Below, in pieces: positions 1 through 4,341 of a stretch of DNA of 10,848 bases. How positions within the stretch are numbered: the first letter of the stretch is position 1; each line of letters begins with the position of its first letter. The notes below the pieces were generated by a model that saw nothing but the letters and a program-made list of their open reading frames with translations, ran no database searches and had not been told where the DNA came from. This DNA is from Candidatus Woesearchaeota archaeon (GTDB lineage Archaea; Nanobdellota; Nanobdellia; Woesearchaeales; GW2011-AR4), in contig JAGVXR010000010.1 of assembly GCA_018303645.1 (NCBI GenBank), positions 1-10,848 on the forward strand, read 5' to 3'. A program made the translations under genes and the position numbers.

Positions 1-49
1 CACTCGCCCCACCACCCGCCCTTTTACTTCCAAAGTTAATGTTTTTCAT
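1..49 (-). CDS. 5' fragment of a minus-strand gene, product unknown
   Basis: An ATG on the minus strand at 49-47 opens a frame that stays open to the window edge. It gives 16 residues, MKNINFGSKRAGGGAS, before the sequence ends. An AT-rich TATA-like stretch at about 69-84 lies some 26 bases upstream of this ATG, the same geometry as other starts in this window, and would give a leaderless mRNA. The fragment is G/C-richer than its surroundings because of the Gly/Ala-rich stretch. It would be divergent from the membrane-protein gene at 147. The fragment is too short to assign a family, and it could be chance. Confidence 0.4.
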   Translation of the reverse strand, partial: MKNINFGSKRAGGGAS

Positions 50-115
50 TGGATTGCACTTAAAATTTATCAATTTTAATAATTCGGTATTATCAAATCA
101 AAAACACATCGAAAC

Positions 116-124
116 TATTAAATA
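116..124 (+). promoter_or_regulatory. BRE/TATA box for the 98-aa membrane protein
   Basis: TATTAAATA is preceded by a purine-rich BRE-like CGAAAC at 110-115. The box is centred 27 bases before the ATG at 147, so transcription would begin almost at the start codon (leaderless mRNA). Confidence 0.55.
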
Positions 125-146
125 CTTATCCTAATACAAATAAATT

Positions 147-443
147 ATGAGTTTCACAGAGACTTTCTTGAAAACTATCTTTGGTGCCATAATTTGTGGT
201 ATATTTTTAGGCGTAATATTAGATTATTCTTTCAGATTGTTGTATTTATATAATAGTATACCTGAATTTCTGATTTGGACATTTATACCAATTACTTTAT
301 CAATAATAACGCTCTTTATATATTCAGCTATTATTCGTGATGATGCGCTTAGAAAGACCAATATACGCATCGTTTTTGTTGCAACTTGTTATTCAAGTGC
401 GGCACTAACTTTATTTGTAAGAATTTTGGTACACTCTTTTTAG
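147..443 (+). CDS. Small three-helix membrane protein, function unknown
   Basis: The gene encodes 98 residues with three hydrophobic stretches, at about 10-30, 39-63 and 74-95, so it is very likely an integral membrane protein. A short polar loop carrying RDDALRKTN lies between helices 2 and 3. I do not recognise the family, and no catalytic motif is visible. The ATG fits the TATA box at 116-124 as a leaderless start, and no Shine-Dalgarno is present. Codons are strongly A/T-ending (many ATA, TTA and TAT), unlike the G/C-richer third positions of proA or ppcA further right, which fits an accessory gene. The 3' end converges on the toxin gene at 468-728 with a 24-base gap. Membrane topology is a fairly safe call; function is unknown. 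Confidence 0.6.
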   Translation: MSFTETFLKTIFGAIICGIFLGVILDYSFRLLYLYNSIPEFLIWTFIPITLSIITLFIYSAIIRDDALRKTNIRIVFVATCYSSAALTLFVRILVHSF

Positions 444-467
444 AACTTTTATTTTTAAAAATTTCAT

Positions 468-728
468 CTAATAAACCCTTCCTCTTTTATCAATCTTCTC
501 GATATAAACTTTTGAAGCGGAATAATCCACAAAATAAAGTATCCTGTAATCTCCAACTCTTACCCTGAAAACTTTAACATCTTTATAGCCCTCAACTCTT
601 TCAATATCTTGCGGAAAAGGATTCTTCTCAAGCTCATCAATTCTGTCAGATATCCTTTTCAGAAGTGTTTTATCCTTAATAGATTTGAGAAATTTAAGTG
701 CTGGCTTCTTTAATTCAGCCGAGAACAT
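468..728 (-). CDS. RelE/ParE-family toxin (type II toxin-antitoxin)
   Basis: The gene encodes 86 residues with the typical RelE/ParE layout: an N-terminal two-helix part (about 5-36, rich in Lys and Leu) followed by a beta-sheet half with the hallmark block KVFRVRVGDYRILYFVD at 52-68 and the closing strand VYIEKIDKRGRVY at 74-86. RelE members cleave ribosome-bound mRNA and ParE members poison gyrase. The sequence alone does not decide between them. The basic and aromatic residues R55, R57, R62 and Y65 lie where RelE-fold toxins carry active or binding residues. It is the second gene of an operon: its ATG (728-726) follows the antitoxin stop codon by one base (TAA-A-ATG), so translation is probably coupled. 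No separate promoter is seen. Cytoplasmic. Confidence 0.85.
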   Translation of the reverse strand: MFSAELKKPALKFLKSIKDKTLLKRISDRIDELEKNPFPQDIERVEGYKDVKVFRVRVGDYRILYFVDYSASKVYIEKIDKRGRVY

Positions 729-729
729 T

Positions 730-957
730 TTACATTCCTAGTTCTTTTTTTGCTGTTTTCCAAGAAACAAAATCAGAAGTATTACCTGCTTTTATTTTTG
801 ATATGCTTTCATCCAATTGTTTTCTTTCTTCTTCAGTAAGTTTTGTGTCTTCAATGTATTCTGTCAAGTAACTGACGTCTTTTCTTAATGTTTCTATGCT
901 GTTCTTCATCTCTGCAAGAGTACCCAAAATTTGTTTCTGAAAATCCATTTCTGCCAT
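730..957 (-). CDS. Antitoxin partner of the RelE/ParE toxin
   Basis: The gene encodes 75 charged residues with no cysteine. Residues about 5-45 form a likely long helix or coiled coil, and the C-terminal tail (about 60-75, DFVSWKTAKKELGM) resembles the toxin-wrapping tail of small archaeal RelB-like antitoxins. It sits directly upstream of the toxin gene, one base apart, in the usual antitoxin-first order. I do not see a classic ribbon-helix-helix or AbrB DNA-binding domain, so autoregulation is not evident. The ATG at 957-955 lies 25 bases after a TATA box centred near 982, a leaderless start. Role inferred from partner, size and order; the family is not recognised with certainty. Confidence 0.75.
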   Translation of the reverse strand: MAEMDFQKQILGTLAEMKNSIETLRKDVSYLTEYIEDTKLTEEERKQLDESISKIKAGNTSDFVSWKTAKKELGM

Positions 958-978
958 TGGAGTCCTTAATACAAGGAT

Positions 979-986
979 ATATAAAA
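979..986 (-). promoter_or_regulatory. TATA box of the first toxin-antitoxin operon
   Basis: Reading the minus strand, TTTATATA (986-979) sits within a run TTTTTTATATAT (988-977). It is centred about 25 bases upstream of the antitoxin ATG at 957, predicting a leaderless operon mRNA covering 957 down to 468. Confidence 0.6.
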
Positions 987-1098
987 AACTATCGTTCGTC
1001 TAATGCCACGTCTTTAACTCTAGTCTCAAACCCCCTTATCCTCTTTGCCCTGTCAAAAATTCCAAGTTACGAGTACATAATGGAATTTTTGAGCATGC

Positions 1099-1141
1099 TC
1101 GGAAATTTTTACAATTTTCAATAGATGATTAAAATTTCCGA
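1099..1141. repeat. Perfect 11-bp inverted repeat with a 21-base spacer
   Basis: TCGGAAATTTT (1099-1109) is mirrored exactly by AAAATTTCCGA (1131-1141). Immediately to the left is a separate 10-base palindrome, GAGCATGCTC (1091-1100). The element lies in the 200-base gap between the two minus-strand toxin-antitoxin operons, downstream of the second toxin (stop at 1184) and upstream of the first promoter (979-986). It could fold in RNA or bind a dimeric protein. No T-run follows it on the minus strand, so it is not a textbook terminator. Confidence 0.5.
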
Positions 1142-1149
1142 CATTTCGC

Positions 1150-1166
1150 ATAATTCAAGGAATTAT
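1150..1166. repeat. Small hairpin downstream of the second toxin gene
   Basis: ATAATTC-AAG-GAATTAT forms a perfect 7-bp stem with a three-base loop, 18 bases past the toxin stop codon at 1184 on the minus strand. A/T-rich and short, so it may be no more than a 3'-end structure. Confidence 0.3.
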
Positions 1167-1183
1167 ACAAACATTTGGCAGAA

Positions 1184-1459
1184 TTACCTATACTTCTTGT
1201 AAATGTTGTCGTGATGGTCATAATCTTCAAAAGACACTAAATTTTGTGCTGCATAAAAACTAAAGACAAGTACAAAGTGGCCAATATGCACACGTTTGCT
1301 GTCTTTCATATCGTGCATTAAATTTTTGTAGTGGTCTATGCTGTCTGATTTGATAATCTCATCAATCTTCTTAAGAATCTGCTCATACGTGCCTTTATCT
1401 TTCTTTGATAATTTTTCTAGAACTTTCTTGAGGTGAGGCTTAATCTCGTGAGAATACAT
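1184..1459 (-). CDS. Archaeal RelE-family toxin, start revised to 1459
   Basis: The gene encodes 91 residues from the ATG at 1459-1457. It is a RelE-superfamily toxin: an N-terminal helical half rich in Lys, then the strand block KRVHIGHFVLVFSF and the C-terminal signature FEDYDHHDNIYKKY, which is typical of archaeal RelE-like proteins (ribosome-dependent mRNA interferases). The Lys/Arg and His/Asp residues in that tail are likely to line the active face. A longer reading from a TTG at 1471 would overlap the antitoxin. The ATG is preferred because it follows the antitoxin stop by one base (TAA-G-ATG), exactly as in the neighbouring module at 468-957. The sequence differs clearly from that neighbouring toxin, so the two modules are not recent duplicates. 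Confidence 0.82.
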   Translation of the reverse strand: MYSHEIKPHLKKVLEKLSKKDKGTYEQILKKIDEIIKSDSIDHYKNLMHDMKDSKRVHIGHFVLVFSFYAAQNLVSFEDYDHHDNIYKKYR

Positions 1460-1460
1460 C

Positions 1461-1673
1461 TTACTTTTCAATTATTTGTCTTAACTCATCAACATTCTTA
1501 AAAGAAATGCCTTTTTTTTTCCTAATATTGTTTAATTTTTTTAGGTATTCAGGCCTGACTTCTAATCCCATCTCGCCTTTGATTTCCTTTACTTCAGATT
1601 CTATATTTTCAAGTTTAGAAGTAATATGACTAAGCATGTTAAGCATCTTTTGGTTTACATTCGCTGTTGCCAT
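1461..1673 (-). CDS. Antitoxin partner of the second RelE-family toxin
   Basis: The gene encodes 70 residues, strongly charged and predicted helical. Residues about 8-35 (heptad-like Leu/Ile/Met spacing, SKLENIESEVKEIKGEMG) look like a coiled coil, and the Lys-rich tail (38-70) ends in ELRQIIEK and probably contacts the toxin. No DNA-binding domain is obvious. It has the same architecture class as the antitoxin at 730-957 (helical, about 70 residues, upstream of a RelE toxin), though the sequences are not obviously alike. The ATG at 1673 lies 26 bases after a TATA box near 1699, so the mRNA is probably leaderless. The role rests on operon position and size. Confidence 0.72.
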   Translation of the reverse strand: MATANVNQKMLNMLSHITSKLENIESEVKEIKGEMGLEVRPEYLKKLNNIRKKKGISFKNVDELRQIIEK

Positions 1674-1695
1674 AGTATAGCTCTATTCTAACCTA

Positions 1696-1703
1696 ATTTA
1701 AAT
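1696..1703 (-). promoter_or_regulatory. BRE/TATA box of the second toxin-antitoxin operon
   Basis: On the minus strand CGAAAG (1711-1706, BRE-like) is followed by TTATTTAAATT, with the core centred near 1699, 26 bases before the ATG at 1673. This predicts a leaderless antitoxin-toxin mRNA. Confidence 0.6.
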
Positions 1704-1788
1704 AACTTTCGACTTAATTCTGCGAAAATATGGTTCAAACATTTTAGGATAAACAAATGTAAATCGCTACGCTTCGCAATTTGGATTT

Positions 1789-1974
1789 TTATATTTTGAA
1801 ATGCTTTTTCTTTTCTATTATTTTTTCTTCTTTTTTGTATCCGTCATTGCTGATGCACTTAAAGCATTCTTCATTGTAGTCGCTGTAAAATTTGTCGCCT
1901 GAATTCCAGCACTTTCTCTTGCACCTAAACAATGTCAAGCCGTGTATTTCACATTCCAAGAACTTCTTTTTCAC
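1789..1974 (-). CDS. Small Cys-rich zinc-binding protein (treble-clef/HNH-like half)
   Basis: The gene encodes 61 residues. Possible zinc ligands are C8, H11, C18, C22, C37 and C40. The opening CEIHGLTLFRCK followed by a CFKC knuckle resembles the small C-x2-H-G-L-T...C-x2-C zinc proteins found in phages and archaea and at the N-terminus of some HNH endonucleases. No HNH catalytic residues follow; a Lys/Glu-rich tail (47-61) does instead. The only usable start is GTG at 1974, because an in-frame stop lies two codons upstream. No TATA box stands at the usual distance; a weak GGTG lies a few bases before the start. It may be co-transcribed with the 50-residue zinc-ribbon gene 116 bases upstream. 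Nucleic-acid binding is a reasonable guess, no more. Confidence 0.55.
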   Translation of the reverse strand: MKKKFLECEIHGLTLFRCKRKCWNSGDKFYSDYNEECFKCISNDGYKKEEKIIEKKKHFKI

Positions 1975-2025
1975 TAATTACACCATCCGACCCCTTTAGC
2001 CAAGAACTGCCTTGCCCTTGACTAA

Positions 2026-2040
2026 CGCTCTTTTAGAGCG
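2026..2040. repeat. 6-bp GC hairpin between two small zinc-protein genes
   Basis: CGCTCT-TTT-AGAGCG is a perfect 6-bp stem with a triloop. It lies between the 50-residue zinc-ribbon gene (ends 2091) and the 61-residue gene (starts 1974). It shares the word ACGCTCT with the repeat at 2319-2356. It could be a 3'-end or leader structure on the minus-strand transcript. Confidence 0.35.
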
Positions 2041-2090
2041 AAGGTCCTAAATGGCGTTTTTTGTGATTTTTTTCATGGTAAACATGATTT

Positions 2091-2243
2091 TCACCTGTGA
2101 TATTTCGGATTAACCCCGATTGCTTTCATCTCCTCTGCGCCGCACTCGTCGCACCTGTAAAGATCGTACTTTGAATTGCCGCTCTGAATGATTCCCCGCT
2201 TCATCATGTTCTCGTTGCATTTCCTGCATTTTACATCTGCCAT
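2091..2243 (-). CDS. 50-residue zinc-ribbon protein
   Basis: A short open frame of 50 residues runs from ATG 2243-2241 to TGA 2093-2091. It has two knuckles, CRKC at 6-9 and CDEC at 31-34, spaced as in a rubredoxin-type zinc ribbon, with a basic stretch MMKRG after the first and GAEEMKAIGVNPKYHR as the tail. The order Cys-x2-Cys, 21 residues, Cys-x2-Cys-Gly is characteristic, so this is very probably a real protein despite its size. The start is supported by a BRE/TATA box centred 27 bases upstream (leaderless). Codons are G/C-richer than in the flanking DNA. Such tiny ribbons usually bind nucleic acid or act in transcription complexes; the exact role is unknown. Confidence 0.75.
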   Translation of the reverse strand: MADVKCRKCNENMMKRGIIQSGNSKYDLYRCDECGAEEMKAIGVNPKYHR

Positions 2244-2264
2244 GGCTGTTTTTGTTCAGAGCTT

Positions 2265-2274
2265 GTTTAAATAT
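2265..2274 (-). promoter_or_regulatory. BRE/TATA box of the zinc-ribbon gene
   Basis: On the minus strand CCAAAG (2280-2275) precedes ATATTTAAAC (2274-2265). The box is centred about 27 bases before the ATG at 2243. This is one of the best BRE+TATA matches in the window. Confidence 0.65.
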
Positions 2275-2318
2275 CTTTGGATTTTTGTTAAAATATCAAA
2301 AGCTGGCATCCTTCAACA

Positions 2319-2356
2319 CTATGCAGCCAAAGGACGCTCTCGTTTTTTGAAATTTT
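2319..2356 (-). repeat. Dispersed intergenic element, copy A (3' of the DUF192 gene)
   Basis: Read on the minus strand, this 38-base stretch begins with AAAATTTCAAA, has GAGAGCG in the middle, then CTTTG, and ends with CTGCATAG. It matches 6158-6198 in about 34 of 42 aligned columns by eye. It starts 8 bases past the stop of the DUF192 gene. Just beyond it, GCTGCAT can pair with ATG-C-CAGC (2302-2309) to form a bulged hairpin. Confidence 0.55.
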
Positions 2357-2364
2357 AATGTTTT

Positions 2365-2874
2365 TTATCTTTGATTTAAAATAATTTTATCGCCTACGCC
2401 TACGCTGTTTTTTTCCGCAAAGCCTCCATTAACCTCCAAGACATATTTTGCCGGCTTTGCAGATTTGTACAACGCGCAAGGCTCTGCCCTGCAGGGGACA
2501 GCATGCTTTATGTCAATAATTTCAAAATTTTCGTCAATGAAAATAATGTCCAATGGAATCAAGGTGTTTTTCATCCAGAATGCATGCAATGCCTCCTCGC
2601 CGAAAACAAACAACATGCCTTCATTCTCATTCAATTTTTCCCTGAACATCAGGCCTTTTTCCATTTCAGCATTGTCGTCGGCAATTTCAACGTTTATTTT
2701 GATTAAATTTTTCCCATTGCAAGAAAATCCTTGATTTTCTGCACACAAAATCTTCGATTTTGTTGTGTCGATAAAAACCTGATTTTGGCTGGTGTTTTTT
2801 GCGCAATTTGCTAAAAAAAACAATAAAAAAATCACTAAAACAATCACCAAAAATTTTGCAGTTTTTTTGCGCAT
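2365..2874 (-). CDS. DUF192 family protein, membrane-anchored or lipoprotein-like
   Basis: The gene encodes 169 residues from the ATG at 2874; a TTG at 2883 would add three. Residues 3-22 are a basic-then-hydrophobic signal segment ending in LANC (21-24), which resembles a lipobox, although Asn before the Cys is unusual. Otherwise it is a signal anchor. The rest (about 55-169) is DUF192: EKGLMFREKLNENEGMLFVF at 72-91, FWMKNTLIPLDIIFID at 99-114, the Cys pair PC (127-128) and PC (132-133), and PAKYVLEVNGGFAEKN at 141-156. DUF192 proteins are small extracytoplasmic beta-barrel proteins of undetermined function. Extra cysteines at 44 and 52 suggest disulfides outside the cell. A weak TATA-like stretch lies near 2893-2903. 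The family call is firm; anchoring is inferred. Confidence 0.88.
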   Translation of the reverse strand: MRKKTAKFLVIVLVIFLLFFLANCAKNTSQNQVFIDTTKSKILCAENQGFSCNGKNLIKINVEIADDNAEMEKGLMFREKLNENEGMLFVFGEEALHAFWMKNTLIPLDIIFIDENFEIIDIKHAVPCRAEPCALYKSAKPAKYVLEVNGGFAEKNSVGVGDKIILNQR

Positions 2875-3098
2875 TTTAAACAACTTTTTTTCATAATTTT
2901 TAATGTTTTTGGTTCAAAAATGTCAAATTTTGCAATTAGAATTTATTAAAATATTTAAGTTTTAATCATGTATTTTAATTATATACCTCTTGTTTAATAT
3001 ATTCTTTCTATTAATGCTATCAAAATAAATATTATTTTATCAATATTTATTAAACTATATTTTCAAATATATACTTCACTCTCAATTTTATCTTCTAT

Positions 3099-3118
3099 AT
3101 CGAAAATAATATATAAAA
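3099..3118 (+). promoter_or_regulatory. Strong BRE/TATA promoter with no clear gene after it
   Basis: CGAAAA (3100-3105) followed by TAATATATAAAAAG is an excellent archaeal BRE+TATA pair. Transcription would start near 3137-3141. The first start codon there, GTG at 3140, gives only ten codons. The transcript may be a long leader for a downstream gene or a non-coding RNA. Confidence 0.5.
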
Positions 3119-3129
3119 AGTGATGTTAC

Positions 3130-3184
3130 AGAGTAAAAAGTGAGAGTTCATAGAGTAAAAATGAGTGAATAAGCAAGCCTAAAA
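3130..3184 (+). repeat. Three phased copies of a GAGTAAAA-type motif
   Basis: AGAGTAAAAAGTGAG (3130-3144), AGAGTAAAAATGAG (3152-3165) and the looser AAGCCTAAAAGAG (3174-3186) place the TAAAA core at 3134, 3156 and 3180, that is, 22 and 24 bases apart, or roughly two helical turns. They sit just after the promoter at 3099-3118. Looser relatives (AAAAATGAG, AAAAGTGAG) recur at about 3332, 3386 and 3528. Confidence 0.4.
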
Positions 3185-3265
3185 GAGTTGCCCATAAGGC
3201 AAGTCAAACATAAAAATGGGCCTGACATATTATGCAGCCCTTGTTGTATCTATAAAGAAATTCTA

Positions 3266-3412
3266 ATGAAAAAAACACCAACCCTGCAATTAACAAAAAG
3301 ACCCGGCTTAAATCCTCAAAACAGGGCATTGCCCAAAAATGAGTTAGAAGCACTTCGAAAAAATAGCCCATTTGGCAGCTCACAAGCCAAAAGTGAGACT
3401 TTAAGCAGTTAG
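3266..3412 (+). CDS. Possible 48-residue protein, doubtful
   Basis: An ATG at 3266 opens 48 codons giving a polar, Lys/Pro/Asn-rich peptide (LTKRPGLNPQNRALPKNELE in the middle) with no hydrophobic core and no recognised motif. The frame continues upstream to another ATG at 3188, which would give 74 residues. There is no Shine-Dalgarno, and no TATA box stands at the usual distance before 3266. In its favour, the frame is somewhat G/C-richer than the surroundings and lies downstream of the strong promoter at 3099-3118. It may equally be part of an untranslated RNA. Low confidence. Confidence 0.25.
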   Translation: MKKTPTLQLTKRPGLNPQNRALPKNELEALRKNSPFGSSQAKSETLSS

Positions 3413-3449
3413 GCACTATGGAAATAAGCATATCTTTTCAGTTTATAGG

Positions 3450-3490
3450 CTCTATAAAGCTCGAATTCCACCTTTATAAGCTTTTTAGAG
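3450..3490. repeat. Imperfect inverted repeat before the metalloprotease gene
   Basis: CTCTATAAAGCT (3450-3461) is mirrored by AGCTTTTTAGAG (3479-3490) with one mismatch, and inside it TATAAAG (3453-3459) pairs perfectly with CTTTATA (3472-3478). The two pairings compete. This could end an upstream RNA or act as an operator for the promoter at 3502-3510. Confidence 0.35.
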
Positions 3491-3501
3491 AAAATCACTA
3501 A

Positions 3502-3510
3502 AAATATAAA
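3502..3510 (+). promoter_or_regulatory. TATA box upstream of the metalloprotease gene
   Basis: AAATATAAA, preceded by ATCACTAA, predicts a transcript start near 3531. That is 16 bases before the chosen ATG at 3547 and right on another, out-of-frame ATG at 3531. TGAGG (3532-3536) could serve as a Shine-Dalgarno for 3547 with a long 10-base spacer. Confidence 0.4.
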
Positions 3511-3546
3511 CTTCCTTAGATTAACTTGAAATGAGGCAAGCCAAAA

Positions 3547-4341
3547 ATGCACTATTCAGGCAATCTGGAATATATTGTTGGGAATTCTTATCGTCGAGGA
3601 CAATACTCAAATGCCAATTATTTTTCAAAAAATACCGACGATAATTATGGGTTTCTAAGGGAAAATCCCCCAGTTTTTGAAAAACAATACACTGAAACTT
3701 CTGTTAATTCAATTCATTCCAATCAATATAAAAATCATCAAAGATACATAACAAATTATAGTTCAAGCCATTTATTTGCGCCTGAAATTTTCCTCAACCC
3801 GTCAAGGCCAAAAGCGAGATTTGCCGACGAGAAAAATGAGGCAAAAAAATTTGCTGCTGAAACTTTTGAATTAATGGCAAACAAAGAATTTCCATGCAAT
3901 ATATCAATAAATGTCCTGCCTTTTGATGATTTCAGGCTGCTGCATTCCGCTTTTGGGGCATGGAATAACGGCATTCTTGGCTTTTCAATTAACGGAAAGA
4001 AAAAGCAAGTATTTGCCAGGGAAAACCATTTAGACGCTTTAATGCTGGTCATTGGACACGAAATCGGGCATGTACTGACAGAAACTTTGCCGAACAAGCA
4101 TGATGAAGAGGCAAAAGCCTTCGCCTTCTCAATAGAATGGGCCAAAACAATAAAGAAGCACAACATAGCCAATTTGGGCTTAAATATTAAGGAAGAAATT
4201 GACTTCCAGCCGGCAAGAAACGGCTTGCATGACACTGCCTTTGCTTTTGTTGATTTTATGGTTAAGAAGGGAAGAAAGGCAATGGAATTGCACAAGGATT
4301 TGGTTAACGGGTATGTTTCGGTGTTTGATGTTTTTTACTAA
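3547..4341 (+). CDS. HExxH zinc metalloprotease-like protein (gluzincin pattern)
   Basis: The gene encodes 264 residues. The motif HEIGH at 171-175 sits in a hydrophobic helix (ALMLVIGHEIGHVLTE), followed by DEEAKAFAF at 186-194. E187 or E188 would be the third zinc ligand, the arrangement seen in gluzincins such as ImmA/IrrE (M78-type) proteins and the archaeal minigluzincins. E172 would be the catalytic base. The catalytic domain covers about 92-264. The first 75 residues are rich in Asn, Tyr, Ser and Gln and look disordered, perhaps a pro-segment. No signal peptide or helix-turn-helix is seen, so it is probably cytoplasmic. The ATG at 3547 is the first in frame after a stop at 3532-3534. 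Its stop overlaps that of the PAC2 gene on the other strand. Substrate unknown; the exact peptidase family is uncertain. Confidence 0.7.
   Translation: MHYSGNLEYIVGNSYRRGQYSNANYFSKNTDDNYGFLRENPPVFEKQYTETSVNSIHSNQYKNHQRYITNYSSSHLFAPEIFLNPSRPKARFADEKNEAKKFAAETFELMANKEFPCNISINVLPFDDFRLLHSAFGAWNNGILGFSINGKKKQVFARENHLDALMLVIGHEIGHVLTETLPNKHDEEAKAFAFSIEWAKTIKKHNIANLGLNIKEEIDFQPARNGLHDTAFAFVDFMVKKGRKAMELHKDLVNGYVSVFDVFY

Larger units (their letters stand above)
2884..3265. other. Very AT-rich gene-free stretch
   Basis: No convincing gene is seen on either strand. Bases 2884-3120 are almost pure A/T with many TATA-like words. The only strong signal is the BRE/TATA at 3099-3118 pointing right, followed by three phased GAGTAAAA-type repeats. 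A 75-residue open frame on the minus strand (3204-3431) lacks any start signal and looks like chance. Confidence 0.5.

Noticed and set aside
1..24. G-rich minus-strand tract as a G-quadruplex
   Set aside because: Only three runs of three or more G are present, and the tract is better read as Gly/Ala codons of a truncated gene.
1143..1733. Possible terminal inverted repeats (TTTCGCA-x-AATT) flanking the second toxin-antitoxin module
   Set aside because: Only about 13 bases with mismatches, which is expected by chance in DNA this A/T-rich; no target duplication or transposase is seen.
3204..3431. 75-codon minus-strand open frame with a hydrophobic segment
   Set aside because: No TATA box or ribosome-binding site stands at its start, and no family pattern is visible.
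3441..3490. Possible tRNA around AGCTCGAATTCCACC
   Set aside because: The T-loop-like word is not flanked by a 5-bp T stem, and no anticodon or D arm can be formed.
3756..4295. 179-codon open frame on the minus strand opposite the HExxH gene
   Set aside because: It is the mirror frame of a gene with a clear zinc motif, and its protein is an unpatterned Ser/Phe/Lys mix without promoter or ribosome-binding site.
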